Origin: UMGS1279 sp045540715
GTDB taxonomy: Bacteria > Bacillota > Clostridia > Oscillospirales > Acutalibacteraceae
Direction: 5' to 3'
Assembly: GCA_045540715.1 (NCBI GenBank)
Contig: JAZQHT010000012.1
Span: forward strand, 1 to 64,000
Length of the DNA: 64,000 nucleotides
The position numbers and the translations under genes were made by a program. Below the pieces are notes generated by a model. It did no database searches and was not told where the DNA came from. It saw only the letters and a list, made by a program, of their open reading frames with translations. Positions within the stretch are counted from its first letter, which is position 1; each line of letters begins with the position of its first letter. Below, in pieces: positions 42,283-52,289 of this stretch.

Positions 42283-44580
42283 TTGAAGCAGGCTGTTAAA
42301 ACTTATGGGTTATCCTTAAAAAACGAACTAACTTTAAACTTGGTCTATCAAATTTTATATTTAAGTTTTGGCTTTATATCTTCGCGCGGAAGTATTGCCG
42401 GAGAATTTTCACCATTTGGTACTGCGGCAGTATCGGGGGTGCCTAAAAAATACATAATTAGTTGCACTTTAGGGGCAATAATAGGCTATATTTTTCCAAT
42501 AGGGAAAATAGCGGGGTTTAAATACGTTGCGGCAGTTTTTGCTGCGGCTCTAATTCGATACTCAATTTCAGGGTTTTCAAAACTTTATAAAAATCCCGTA
42601 ATTTCTGCAATTGTTTCGTTTTGTGCGGTGCTTTTTACCGGTATTGCAGTAATTGCAGATAATACAAATTTAACCCTAAAAATTATAGCAGAATCATTTT
42701 TATCAGCAGCAGGTGCATATTTTATAAACCTAGCTACTAAAATAAATCCACGCAAAAAACCGGGCCTTTTAACCGAAGAACTGGTTTCTGTCTGCTTTTT
42801 AATCAGTGTTGTAATTTTAGGTCTCTTGCCAATAGGTATAGATAACATTTCTTTAGGTAGAATTGTAGCTGTGCTTCTAATTTTAGTGGCTTCTAAAATG
42901 GGTGGAAGCACTATAGGGGCATTAAGCGGCGTAATTTTTGGATTTACAACGGCTGTTGGCTTTGCAAAAGCAGATTTAGGGCTATTTTATATGGCAGCTG
43001 GAGGGCTATTTTCAGGCTTTTTCTCTAAAATCGGAAAACTTGGTATGGCGCTTAGCTTTTTTGTTGTAGCATTAATTACCAATACCTTTTTGTCAGATGG
43101 CAACAATTTAATTGTGGTGTTAATTGAGTGCGTAATAGCGGCAGGAGTTTTTATGTTTCTGCCCAATAAATTATCGCTATATTTAAGCGGAGTGTTTTTA
43201 AGTAATCCGCAAAACAATGGTACACGTGGCGTTAAAGGTGCTTTAGTAATGAAATTGCAGTTTGCTTCAAAAGCATTAAATAACGTTAGCACAACAATAA
43301 AAGAGGTTTCAAACGAACTTTCACGCATTAATGCTCCTGATTATGAAGAAGTGTTGAAAAGGGTAGAGGTGACGGCCTGTAAAGGTTGCAGTTTGAATAT
43401 GCATTGTTGGGAAAACAACAAAAGCGAAACGGTTGAAGCAGTTATGGGGTTATCAAAAACAATGCGACACCCTAACCTTGATATAAAAGAGGTAGTACCT
43501 CACAATTTTTTGGGGCGGTGTTTAAGATTTACTCAGTTTAAAAATTCAGTAAATAAACATTATTCTGAATACCTAAACAAAATAAACGCTGAAAGCCGTG
43601 TATCAGAAATAAGAGGGGTTGTAGAAGACCATTTTAATGGTATTTCTAATATGCTTTATGATTTATCGGTTGAATTTAAAGAATCGCAAAATCTTGACGA
43701 AAAAGCAACGGCCGATATTATAACGGCTCTTCATAATATGAATATTATTGTTAATGATTGCTCCGCTACTACCGATAAATTTGGCAGGCTTTCAGCAGAT
43801 ATACGCGTAAAACTTCAAAAAGATACAACCTTAAATAAAAAAGATATTTTAAGAAGATTATCAATTGCTTGTAACCGCGATTTTGATATACCGCAAATAA
43901 CAAAGGCAAATAACGAAGCCTTTATTTCTATAACCGAAAAAGCCGTCTTTTACTGTGATATGGGTGTTTCGCAGTTTGCCGCTAACGAAAATTCAATGTG
44001 TGGCGATACCTTAGAATATTTTTCTGATGGCAAAGGAAGACTTATTATGCTTTTATCTGACGGCATGGGAGTTGGTGGCAGAGCGGCAGTAGATTCCGCA
44101 ATGGTAACGGGCCTTATGTCACGATTAATAAAATCGGGTTTTGGTTACGACTGTTCTTTAAAAATTATAAATTCTTCAATGCTTTTTAAATCAACCGATG
44201 AATCTTTGGCAACGGTTGATATTTCGGTTATTGATTTATTTAACGGTACGACTGAATTTTATAAAGCAGGTTCTGCACCCACAATTGTAAGGCGGCGAGG
44301 CAGAACGGCAAAAGCACAAAGCAATTCGCTTCCTGCTGGCATTTTAAAAGATGTTAATTTTGATAGAGCGCAAATAACCTTAAAAAATGAAGATATTGTT
44401 TTAATGATGAGTGATGGTGTTATAAATGACGGTACCGATTGGATATGCGATTATTTAACAGATTTTGACGGCACTGCTCAACAATTAGCCGATAATATTG
44501 CAACAATGGCAAGACGCAGAAGAACCGATAATCATCAAGACGATATAAGTGTTATGGCGGCAATTTTAAAAAAGGTTTAA
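42283..44580 (+). CDS. spoIIE: Stage II sporulation protein E (PP2C phosphatase)
   Basis: 765 residues from TTG at 42283, 9 nt after AAAGGA; the ATG at 42274 abuts that site. The first 300 residues hold about ten membrane helices, residues 310-540 are the regulatory segment, and the last 220 a PP2C domain with metal motifs SDGMG (592-596) and SDG (710-712). SpoIIE dephosphorylates SpoIIAA to release sigma-F in the forespore and links septum formation to FtsZ. Expression is expected to be under Spo0A. This is strong evidence that the organism is a sporulating lineage. Confidence 0.96.
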   Translation: MKQAVKTYGLSLKNELTLNLVYQILYLSFGFISSRGSIAGEFSPFGTAAVSGVPKKYIISCTLGAIIGYIFPIGKIAGFKYVAAVFAAALIRYSISGFSKLYKNPVISAIVSFCAVLFTGIAVIADNTNLTLKIIAESFLSAAGAYFINLATKINPRKKPGLLTEELVSVCFLISVVILGLLPIGIDNISLGRIVAVLLILVASKMGGSTIGALSGVIFGFTTAVGFAKADLGLFYMAAGGLFSGFFSKIGKLGMALSFFVVALITNTFLSDGNNLIVVLIECVIAAGVFMFLPNKLSLYLSGVFLSNPQNNGTRGVKGALVMKLQFASKALNNVSTTIKEVSNELSRINAPDYEEVLKRVEVTACKGCSLNMHCWENNKSETVEAVMGLSKTMRHPNLDIKEVVPHNFLGRCLRFTQFKNSVNKHYSEYLNKINAESRVSEIRGVVEDHFNGISNMLYDLSVEFKESQNLDEKATADIITALHNMNIIVNDCSATTDKFGRLSADIRVKLQKDTTLNKKDILRRLSIACNRDFDIPQITKANNEAFISITEKAVFYCDMGVSQFAANENSMCGDTLEYFSDGKGRLIMLLSDGMGVGGRAAVDSAMVTGLMSRLIKSGFGYDCSLKIINSSMLFKSTDESLATVDISVIDLFNGTTEFYKAGSAPTIVRRRGRTAKAQSNSLPAGILKDVNFDRAQITLKNEDIVLMMSDGVINDGTDWICDYLTDFDGTAQQLADNIATMARRRRTDNHQDDISVMAAILKKV

Positions 44581-44604
44581 CTTTCTAGCGTTTTGTGTTA
44601 CAAT
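44576..44604 (+). promoter_or_regulatory. Probable sigma-A promoter of the SDR gene
   Basis: TTTAAC (44576-44581), 17-nt spacer, TACAAT (44599-44604); overlaps the spoIIE stop. Confidence 0.55.
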
Positions 44605-44628
44605 ATGTGTAAGTTAGGGGGAATACCA

Positions 44629-45396
44629 ATGAATATTGCCGTAATCACGGGCGCATCTTCAGGTATTGGCAAAGTAATGGCCGAAACTTTACACAACTAT
44701 TTTTCAGGTATTGATGAAATTTGGGTAATAGCCAGAAGCGAAGATAAGTTAAATTTGCTTAACACTAAAATACCCAAAAAGGTAATAAAATTAGACTTAA
44801 CAAAAGACGAGTGCTTAATTGAATACACTAAAATGTTAGAAGCCAATAAACCTAATATTAAGGTCTTAATTAATAGTGCAGGTTACGGTAAATTCGGCAA
44901 ACAGTCGGAAATTTCAAACGAAGCCGCACTTGGTATGATAGATTTAAACTGCAAAGCATTAGTTAGTGTAACGAATTCTTCAGTTAAATATATGCAAAAA
45001 GACGCTAGAATTTTGCAAATTTGTTCTGTTGCTTCATTTTTACCGCTACCAATGATTAACGTATATGGCGCAAGTAAAGCATTTGTGCAAAGCTATTCTT
45101 TAGCACTTAGCGAAGAACTAAAGCCAGGGGGCATTAGCGTAACCACCCTTTGTCCGTTTTGGACTAATACTGAATTTTTTACAGTTGCAGAAGACGTAAA
45201 TTCTTCTAAAAAAGCCATTAAAAGTTATTCGGGTATGTTACCACCAGAAAAGGTTGCACAAGTAGGTTTAACCGCACTTAAAAAGAAAAAAGCCTTTGCA
45301 ATACCCGGCTTTTATGGTAAAATGTTGCTTGTTTTAAGCAAACTCGTTCCAAAACGACTCGCAATGAAGGTTTGGCTTTTAAATTGTAATAAGTAA
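44629..45396 (+). CDS. Short-chain dehydrogenase/reductase
   Basis: 255 residues from the ATG at 44629 with AGGGGG upstream; earlier in-frame starts fall in the promoter region. Classical SDR: cofactor loop TGASSGIGK (near residue 7), NSAGYGKFG (NAG-type motif), and YGASKAF as the YxxxK active site with the Ser in CSVASF upstream. The C-terminus has a hydrophobic tail (MLLVLSKLVPKRLAMKVWLL), as in SDRs that act on lipids or long-chain alcohols. Substrate unknown. Confidence 0.92.
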   Translation: MNIAVITGASSGIGKVMAETLHNYFSGIDEIWVIARSEDKLNLLNTKIPKKVIKLDLTKDECLIEYTKMLEANKPNIKVLINSAGYGKFGKQSEISNEAALGMIDLNCKALVSVTNSSVKYMQKDARILQICSVASFLPLPMINVYGASKAFVQSYSLALSEELKPGGISVTTLCPFWTNTEFFTVAEDVNSSKKAIKSYSGMLPPEKVAQVGLTALKKKKAFAIPGFYGKMLLVLSKLVPKRLAMKVWLLNCNK

Positions 45397-45401
45397 AATA
45401 A

Positions 45402-45429
45402 AAAAGAGCTCAAAACTGAGCTCTTTTAT
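45402..45429. terminator. Bidirectional terminator
   Basis: AAAAGAGCTCA / TGAGCTCTTTT with a short AAAC loop, between convergent genes. Confidence 0.9.
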
Positions 45430-45434
45430 TTTTG

Positions 45435-47084
45435 TTATTCAACCTTTGTAATAGTAGTTGATTCTTCGGTTTTAATTGTAATTTTAATATTATCACCGCT
45501 ATTTAGTAAGGGTAGTTTATTTGAAATATCAATGCTTGCGGTATAAATTACGTCGCTGTCTTTTGCCTTAATATAATAAATAGAATTTCCGTTTACAACG
45601 GCAGAATTTATTTTATCAATGATAATTTCTTTTGTAACTCCACCATTATTATTAATTTGGCTATCATCCACTTCAATACCGTTAGATTTTAAAAGCCTTA
45701 AATATTCGTCGCTTGCGGCTTCTATTGTGTCGCCAACGCCAACTATTTGATAGTTAGAAATTGAAACAAAGCTATAAGCTTTAACCAGTCCTGCGTTATC
45801 TTTTAAACTTATGAAATACGATGGTGTATCTGCAATATTAACTAAAATGGGGAAGGTTGCAATATAGCCTTTTTCTTGAATTTTACCTTCAGCAGAACTC
45901 ATAGCAGAATATTCTTCTGCACCGTTAATGCTAAAACGCAAACTTTCTTTAGTACGCATATTTACCAAAATAAAACCAATGTTCGATTCGTCAGAAACAA
46001 CCGAAGTAATACCGGTAAATAGCCAAACGTCGTCGTTTAAAGCAATATAGTTATAACCATCTGTTGTAGCAATAACGTTCTTTTGGCCAAAAACAGAGTT
46101 CCAATAGCCCTCTGTATATTTACCCCAAGAAGCTGCTTGTGCTAAAACAATATCCGCATCATATACTCTATCTACCCAAGTAGGAACTTCGTTTACCTTA
46201 TAATCGATTGTCTCCCCGGTAATTGCGTTTACACAAATAACACCGGCAATATCTTTACCGCCAAACAAACCTATTGTGTAGTCGTAATAAGAAATAATCC
46301 AGAAGGGTTTTCCGTTATCGTCAATTTCAAACGAGGTTGTATGAAACATCTTAGTTGGATATTTAAATCTAACGTGACGCATTAAATCGCGAGAAAAATA
46401 TTCGCTTGGCATATATTTCATGCCTTGATCTAATTTTACAAGCTCGGTGTTTTGAGTTGCCATATCAATTTTAACGTAGTAGGGAACACCTTCTTGTTTA
46501 TTGGTGAACCACTTAATAAAATCGGCATATTCTAAAGGCGATACCCTATAAGGCTTTTCATTATAGTTAATTTGAGTGTAATATTCAGAAACGTTAAATT
46601 GCGATACAAGTTCAACAACTTCACCAATTTTACGTGAGCCTAGTCTTGCGGCAGAATCTTTATCAACAATCGGGATTTTGCTTATAGGAAGTTCTGCGAC
46701 CGTTTCGGTAAAATCTCCATCTTTAACAGGAAGCATTTTTTGATACTTATCTGCATTAAATAACTGTGAAGAAGAGATAACAATTGCTAAAACGCCAATA
46801 ACTACAACTAAAACCGCTGCAATAATTGCATGTTTTTGCCACTTTTTAAGCTTTAAGTGTTTAACCTTTTCAAAATCTTCAATTCTAGGTTGTTTGCCGG
46901 CGAATTTTTTTAGCACGATAACGCCTTTAAAAATAAGCATAGAAACAACGTAAACCAATACCATTAAAAGTATTAAAGCCCAAAACCCAATATCTTTTAA
47001 GTTAATGGCAGGCAGTGCAAAATAAAAATACACAGCACCTAAAACCAAAGAAATAATACCGGGCAGTACGTATTTTTTAAACAT
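45435..47084 (-). CDS. Uncharacterised membrane protein with large extracytoplasmic domain
   Basis: 549 residues with three helices near the N-terminus (5-25, 33-52, 85-108) and then a long outside domain of about 440 residues. It contains a repeated type of beta structure: ICVNAITGETIDYKVNEVPTWVDRVY resembles the PepSY-like 'G.V' theme, and TDGYNYIALNDDVWLFTGITSV is similar to a bacterial lipid- or peptide-binding domain. No catalytic motif is recognised. Its conserved form in other genomes is unknown to me. AAAGGAG precedes the ATG. Confidence 0.75.
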   Translation of the reverse strand: MFKKYVLPGIISLVLGAVYFYFALPAINLKDIGFWALILLMVLVYVVSMLIFKGVIVLKKFAGKQPRIEDFEKVKHLKLKKWQKHAIIAAVLVVVIGVLAIVISSSQLFNADKYQKMLPVKDGDFTETVAELPISKIPIVDKDSAARLGSRKIGEVVELVSQFNVSEYYTQINYNEKPYRVSPLEYADFIKWFTNKQEGVPYYVKIDMATQNTELVKLDQGMKYMPSEYFSRDLMRHVRFKYPTKMFHTTSFEIDDNGKPFWIISYYDYTIGLFGGKDIAGVICVNAITGETIDYKVNEVPTWVDRVYDADIVLAQAASWGKYTEGYWNSVFGQKNVIATTDGYNYIALNDDVWLFTGITSVVSDESNIGFILVNMRTKESLRFSINGAEEYSAMSSAEGKIQEKGYIATFPILVNIADTPSYFISLKDNAGLVKAYSFVSISNYQIVGVGDTIEAASDEYLRLLKSNGIEVDDSQINNNGGVTKEIIIDKINSAVVNGNSIYYIKAKDSDVIYTASIDISNKLPLLNSGDNIKITIKTEESTTITKVE

Positions 47085-47153
47085 AAGAACATCTCCTTTA
47101 ATGTAAATTATAGCATATTATTTATTATAATAAAAGAAAAAATTAAAAATATA

Positions 47154-47182
47154 TTGATTTTAAAATATTTTTACTATAAAAT
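47154..47182 (+). promoter_or_regulatory. Sigma-A promoter of lon-ysxC-lysA
   Basis: TTGATT (47154-47159), 17-nt spacer, TAAAAT (47177-47182). No CtsR or HrcA/CIRCE site was found beside it. Confidence 0.65.
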
Positions 47183-47218
47183 AAATTATTATACCTAAAG
47201 TATGAAAGGTGATAAAAT

Positions 47219-49594
47219 TTGTCTTTTAATATAGATTTAAAAACAATGCCTGTTTTAGCGCTTCGCGGATTAGTTGTTTTTCCGGGGATGCTACTACATT
47301 TTGACGTCGGTCGTGAAAAATCAATAAACGCGCTAAATATGGCTATGGAAAAAGACCAGAGAATATTTTTAGTTTCTCAAAAAGAACTAAAAACCGAAAA
47401 CCCCAATACCGAAGATTTATTTAAGGTTGGTTGCGTTGCAAAAATTCGCCAAATTATGCGTATGGGCGATGATAATATTCGCGTTTTAATTGAAGGAATT
47501 AGCCGTGCAGTTTTTGAAAACTTGCAAACGGTTAATAATTGTCTTGTTGCTAACGTATTACCGATTTTCGAGAGCGAGACTAAAAAATCTACAAATCAAG
47601 AAGCTTTTATTAGAAACGTTCAAGACTTGTTTAAAAAATACGCAAGATTAACCCCTAAAATGCCCAAAGATATAACCATGACGGTTATGGATTCTAACGA
47701 GCCGGGTTATTTAAGCGACTATATTGCTTCTAATATTCAAATGCCCCTTGAATCAAAACAACTTTGTTTAGAAGAATTAAACCCACTTAAAAGACTACGC
47801 AAGGTTGCAGCATTACTAAATAAAGAGTGTTCTATTTTAAGCATTGACGCTAAAATTCAAGAAAAGGTTAAAGAACAAATCGACGATAATCAGCGTGAAT
47901 ATTATTTAAAAGAGCAAATTCGTGCAATTAATTTTGAACTTTATGGGGATGAAGGCCCTGATGCTGAGGTTGAAAATTATCGCGAACAAATTTCTAAAAT
48001 TTGCTTAAATGAAGAATCAAAGAAGCAATTATTAAACGAAGTTAATAAACTTGCTAAAATGCCTTTTGGTTCTCACGAAGCCACCGTTGTTAGAAATTAT
48101 TTAGATTTAATTTTAAGCCTTCCTTTTGGCGTTAATACCAAAATTAAAACAAACATAGAAAAAGCCGAAGCATTGCTTAATAAAGAGCATTACGGTCTTA
48201 AAAAGGTTAAAGACAGAATTTTAGAGGTTATGGCTGTATATGCCTTAAACCCCAATATTAACGGACAAATCATTTGTCTTGCAGGTCCTCCCGGAGTTGG
48301 TAAAACCTCAATCGCAAAATCACTTGCTAAAAGTATGGGCAGAAATTTTGCAAGAGTTTCTCTTGGCGGTATTCACGATGAAGCCGAAATTAACGGACAT
48401 AGACGCACTTATATTGGTGCCATGCCCGGCCGAATTATAAATGCCATTAAAAAGTCGGGTAGCATGAACCCATTAATACTACTTGACGAGGTCGATAAAC
48501 TAGGTAAAGACATTAAGGGCGACCCCGCTTCTGCACTTTTAGAAGTATTAGATAGCGAGCAAAACAATCAATACGTTGACCATTACGTTGATATGCCGGT
48601 TGATTTAAGTAACGTGCTTTTTGTTTGTACTGCTAATGATATTTCAAGTATTCCTGCTCCCTTATTAGACAGGATGGATTTAATTGAACTTCCTTCATAT
48701 ACAAGGGAAGAAAAATATCATATTTGCAAAAACCATTTAATTAAAAAGCAATTAGAAAAACACGGTTTAAATGCAAAACAAGTTAGGTTTGACGATGCTA
48801 CAATTTACTCTATTATTGACTATTACACCAGAGAATCCGGAGTAAGAAATCTTGAAAGAAAAGTTGCCGATATTTTAAGAAAATCAGCCAAATTCATTGT
48901 TTCAGGCGATAAGTCTATTAGGATTACAACAGGTAATTTAAGCGACTTTTTAGGTGTTAAAAAGTTTAGAGTAGATGAACTTTTATTAGAAAATGAAGTT
49001 GGCGTTGTTAACGGTCTTGCGTGGACTCAGGTTGGCGGCGAACTTATGAGACTTGAAGTTTCTGTTTTAGAAGGTAGCGGCAAAATTGAACTTACCGGTT
49101 CACTTGGCGAAGTTATGAAGGAATCTGCAAAAGCAGCTATAAGTTTAGTACGCAAAATAGCTAAAGACTTTCACATTGCAGAAGACTTTTATAAAACCAA
49201 AGATATTCATATTCACGCGGTAGAAGCTGCAGTTCCCAAAGACGGCCCATCTGCAGGTGTTACAATAACAACAGCCCTTGTTTCTGCTTTAACTAACACC
49301 CCCATAAAACGCGACGTTGCAATGACGGGTGAAGTTACCATTTTAGGCAAGGTACTTGCAATTGGCGGCTTAACCGAAAAGGTAATGGCGGCTTATAGAA
49401 GCGGTATTAATACCGTTATAATTCCAAAAGAAAATCAAAAAGACCTTGTTGATATACCCGGTGAAGTTTTAAATGCAATTAATTTTAAAACTGTTACTAA
49501 TATTAGCGAGGTTATAGAAACCGCACTTGTTAAAAATTCAAATTCGGTTTACAATGTAAAAAATCAAACCGAAAATTTCACTGTAAGGATTTAG
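47219..49594 (+). CDS. lon: ATP-dependent protease Lon
   Basis: 791 residues starting at TTG with AAAGGTGAT upstream. The LON substrate-binding domain covers about 8-200, a coiled-coil lies near 205-245, the AAA+ Walker A GPPGVGKT is at 356-363, and the Ser-Lys protease dyad is S678 (PKDGPSAG) and K721, almost exactly where E. coli Lon has S679/K722. It degrades misfolded and regulatory proteins in the cytoplasm. The lon-ysxC pair is a long-conserved Firmicutes operon. Confidence 0.98.
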   Translation: MSFNIDLKTMPVLALRGLVVFPGMLLHFDVGREKSINALNMAMEKDQRIFLVSQKELKTENPNTEDLFKVGCVAKIRQIMRMGDDNIRVLIEGISRAVFENLQTVNNCLVANVLPIFESETKKSTNQEAFIRNVQDLFKKYARLTPKMPKDITMTVMDSNEPGYLSDYIASNIQMPLESKQLCLEELNPLKRLRKVAALLNKECSILSIDAKIQEKVKEQIDDNQREYYLKEQIRAINFELYGDEGPDAEVENYREQISKICLNEESKKQLLNEVNKLAKMPFGSHEATVVRNYLDLILSLPFGVNTKIKTNIEKAEALLNKEHYGLKKVKDRILEVMAVYALNPNINGQIICLAGPPGVGKTSIAKSLAKSMGRNFARVSLGGIHDEAEINGHRRTYIGAMPGRIINAIKKSGSMNPLILLDEVDKLGKDIKGDPASALLEVLDSEQNNQYVDHYVDMPVDLSNVLFVCTANDISSIPAPLLDRMDLIELPSYTREEKYHICKNHLIKKQLEKHGLNAKQVRFDDATIYSIIDYYTRESGVRNLERKVADILRKSAKFIVSGDKSIRITTGNLSDFLGVKKFRVDELLLENEVGVVNGLAWTQVGGELMRLEVSVLEGSGKIELTGSLGEVMKESAKAAISLVRKIAKDFHIAEDFYKTKDIHIHAVEAAVPKDGPSAGVTITTALVSALTNTPIKRDVAMTGEVTILGKVLAIGGLTEKVMAAYRSGINTVIIPKENQKDLVDIPGEVLNAINFKTVTNISEVIETALVKNSNSVYNVKNQTENFTVRI

Positions 49595-49595
49595 T

Positions 49596-50168
49596 ATGAA
49601 CTATAATAATGCCCAATTTGAAGCGGCTTTCGGTACTTTTTCTCAATTACCAGAAAGCAATTTGCCTGAAATTTGTTTTTCGGGTAGATCTAACGTTGGC
49701 AAATCAAGTTTAATAAATAAGGTTTTCAATCGCAAAAACTTGGCTAGAACAAGTTCAAAACCAGGCAAAACAATAACCATCAACTTTTATAAAGCAGATG
49801 GTGTAAGGTTTGTCGATTTACCGGGTTATGGTTACGCTAAAATTTCTAAAAAAGAAACCGATAGATTTTCTGATCTTATGGAAGGTTATTTCGGCTCTAA
49901 TAGAAATATAAAGCTTGTTTTACAACTTGTTGATATGCGTATAGGCCCTACTGAACTGGATTTACAAATGATTGACTATTTAAGACAGTTTGATTTTAAA
50001 TTTGCAGTAGCCTTGACAAAGTGCGATAAACTTAATAAAACAGAGTTTAACGAGAACCTTCAAAAAATTAGCCAAATGAAAGAACTTAAAGATTTACCTA
50101 TAATTCCGTTTTCTGCGGTAACCGGTAAAGGTGTAGAAGAACTAAAAAATATTATGGAGGAAGAATAA
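49596..50168 (+). CDS. ysxC: Ribosome biogenesis GTPase YsxC/EngB
   Basis: 190 residues. G1 GRSNVGKSS, G3 DLPGYG and G4 TKCDKLN are present, with the EngB-type N-terminal helix. It binds the 50S subunit during assembly and is essential in Bacillus. Its start is 1 nt after the lon stop. The order lon-ysxC matches B. subtilis. Confidence 0.97.
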   Translation: MNYNNAQFEAAFGTFSQLPESNLPEICFSGRSNVGKSSLINKVFNRKNLARTSSKPGKTITINFYKADGVRFVDLPGYGYAKISKKETDRFSDLMEGYFGSNRNIKLVLQLVDMRIGPTELDLQMIDYLRQFDFKFAVALTKCDKLNKTEFNENLQKISQMKELKDLPIIPFSAVTGKGVEELKNIMEEE

Positions 50169-50169
50169 A

Positions 50170-51462
50170 ATGGTAATGGATTGTTTAAAAATCAAGAACG
50201 GCGCTTTATATATTGACGATTGTAATACAATCGAGTTAGCACAAAAATACGGCACACCACTATACGTTTTTAGCGAAACCTCCATTAGAAATGCAATTCG
50301 TTCTTATAAAAATTCTATTGAAAAATATTACACTGGTTTTGGTAACGTTTTATACGCAAGTAAAGCATTTTCTTGTAAAGAAATGTATCGTATTGCAAAA
50401 GATGAAGGCGCTTTTGTTGACTGTGTTTCTATGGGCGAAATTTATACCGCAATTTCTGCTGATTTTGACCCTGCAAATATCTTTTTCCACGGTAACAATA
50501 AAACCGAAGAAGAATTAAAATTTGCCTTAAACAAAGGCGTTGGCAGAATTGTAATTGACAATTTTGATGAACTAAATTGTGTTAACGGCCTTTCAAAAGA
50601 ACTTGGCGTTAAAGCTAAAGTTTTAGTTAGAATTACTCCCGGTATTGATGCACATACTCACGATTACATTAAAACCGGTAGGGTAGATTCTAAATTTGGA
50701 TTTGCAATTACAACCGGGGATGCCATAAAAGCAATAAAAGAAACCCTTAAAAAAGAAAATATTGAGCTTATGGGTTTACATTGTCATATCGGTTCGCAAA
50801 TTTTTGAAACAGAACCTTTTATGGATGCCGCAACAATAATGCTAAAATTTATTGCCGAAATTAATAAAAAATTCGGCGTAGAAATTCAAGAACTAAACCT
50901 AGGTGGCGGCTTTGGTATTCAATATATCAAAGAAGATGACCCACTAGAATATCCTGAATTTATGAAAAAAGTATCTGTTGCAGTAAAAGAAACCACAAAA
51001 TACTTAGGTATTTCAATGCCCAAAATATTTATTGAACCGGGCAGAAGTATTGTAGGTCCTGCAGGTCTTACTTTATACTCGGTTGGCAACGTTAAAGAAA
51101 TTGAAAACGTGCGTAACTACGTTGCAGTTGATGGCGGTATGAGTGATAATCCACGATATGCTTTATACGATGCCGACTATAGTTTTGTTGTTGCAAATAA
51201 AGCCGAAAAACAGGCAAATTATCTTGCAACAATTGCAGGTAAATGCTGTGAAAGTGGTGACTTACTAGCCGAAGATGTTTATATTGCAAAACCTAAAAGG
51301 GGAGACGTGTTAGCAGTGTTAGCTACAGGGGCTTATAACTATTCAATGGCAAGTAATTATAATAGAATTCCACGTCCTGCAGTAGTTATGGTAAATGGCA
51401 AAGAAAACCGCGTAATAGTTAAACGCGAAAGTTATGAAGATATAATTTCTAATGATTTATAA
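50170..51462 (+). CDS. lysA: Diaminopimelate decarboxylase
   Basis: 430 residues. The PLP lysine is K65 in YASKAF; the phosphate-binding and substrate regions HCHIGSQIF, LNLGGGFGIQY and IEPGRSIV are present, and the C-terminal C345-type cysteine lies in AGKCCESGD. It decarboxylates meso-DAP to lysine, the last step of lysine synthesis. GGAGG precedes the start. It follows ysxC by 1 nt and ends with a shared bidirectional terminator. Confidence 0.96.
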   Translation: MVMDCLKIKNGALYIDDCNTIELAQKYGTPLYVFSETSIRNAIRSYKNSIEKYYTGFGNVLYASKAFSCKEMYRIAKDEGAFVDCVSMGEIYTAISADFDPANIFFHGNNKTEEELKFALNKGVGRIVIDNFDELNCVNGLSKELGVKAKVLVRITPGIDAHTHDYIKTGRVDSKFGFAITTGDAIKAIKETLKKENIELMGLHCHIGSQIFETEPFMDAATIMLKFIAEINKKFGVEIQELNLGGGFGIQYIKEDDPLEYPEFMKKVSVAVKETTKYLGISMPKIFIEPGRSIVGPAGLTLYSVGNVKEIENVRNYVAVDGGMSDNPRYALYDADYSFVVANKAEKQANYLATIAGKCCESGDLLAEDVYIAKPKRGDVLAVLATGAYNYSMASNYNRIPRPAVVMVNGKENRVIVKRESYEDIISNDL

Positions 51463-51467
51463 AAACG

Positions 51468-51498
51468 AAAAAGCAGAGGTAACCCTCTGCTTTTTTAT
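51468..51498. terminator. Bidirectional terminator between lysA and the hemolysin III gene
   Basis: GCAGAGG / CCTCTGC core with A/T tracts on both sides. Confidence 0.85.
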
Positions 51499-52166
51499 AT
51501 AACGTAAAAGAAAATTGATATAAAATGCAAAATACTTGCAAGCAAAACAAATAGATGGAAGATTGAGTGCGCGTAGCGGTGATTTTTACCTAACTTGTAA
51601 AAAACACATCCGCCCGAATAAAGCACACCGCCTAAAACCAAGAAAAATGTTCCCCAAAAACCCAATGCTTTATAAAGCGGAACAATTGCAAAAATAATGC
51701 ACCAGCCCATAACAATATAACAAACAAAAGAAAAAACGCGGTACATTTTTAAATCAATAGCGGTTAAGGTTACTGCAAGGGCAGTTAGCCCCCAAACAAA
51801 ACCAAAAATTATCCAACCGGCAATTGGCGCTGATTCTTGCAAGGTTATTACTGTATAAGGCGTATATGTGCCTGCAATAAAAATATATATCGCACAGTGG
51901 TCTAACACTTGGAAAACCTTTTTGGCAGAGTGCACTTTAAGACCGTGATAAACGCTTGACATTGTATAAAGAATAATTAGTGAAGCGCCATAAACAATTC
52001 CGCTTAAAACACCGGCAACACTGCCTTTAATTGCCGCTTTAATAACGCAAAGGGTTAATGCTATTATACCTATGCCACCGCCTACAATGTGGCTTACCAT
52101 ATTAAAAACTTCTTCACCCTTAGTATAAAAGGGTAGAAGACGGTCTTTTAGCTTAATTCTGCCCAT
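51495..52166 (-). CDS. Hemolysin III / PAQR-family membrane protein
   Basis: 223 residues with seven helices. The conserved metal-type residues appear in MVSHIVGGG, SSVYHGLK, LDHCAIYIFIAGTYTP and the last helix YAHSIFHLFVLLAS. This is the bacterial YqfA/TrhA branch of PAQR proteins, implicated in membrane energetics or lipid homeostasis; haemolysis was reported for a Bacillus cereus member. AAAGGAC precedes the ATG. It is a single gene, convergent with lysA and divergent from the L21 leader. Confidence 0.92.
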   Translation of the reverse strand: MGRIKLKDRLLPFYTKGEEVFNMVSHIVGGGIGIIALTLCVIKAAIKGSVAGVLSGIVYGASLIILYTMSSVYHGLKVHSAKKVFQVLDHCAIYIFIAGTYTPYTVITLQESAPIAGWIIFGFVWGLTALAVTLTAIDLKMYRVFSFVCYIVMGWCIIFAIVPLYKALGFWGTFFLVLGGVLYSGGCVFYKLGKNHRYAHSIFHLFVLLASILHFISIFFYVI

Positions 52167-52255
52167 AATAAGTCCTTTCTGTTAACGTGTTTTAAAAGTA
52201 TAGCATATTAGTAATAAAATATCAATAAATAGCAATAAAAATAAGTAAAAAATGC

Positions 52256-52284
52256 TTGACATATTGCATATAGAGTGATAAAAT
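52256..52284 (+). promoter_or_regulatory. Sigma-A promoter of the rplU operon
   Basis: TTGACA (52256-52261), 17-nt spacer, TAAAAT (52279-52284). Confidence 0.85.
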
Positions 52285-52289
52285 AGTTA

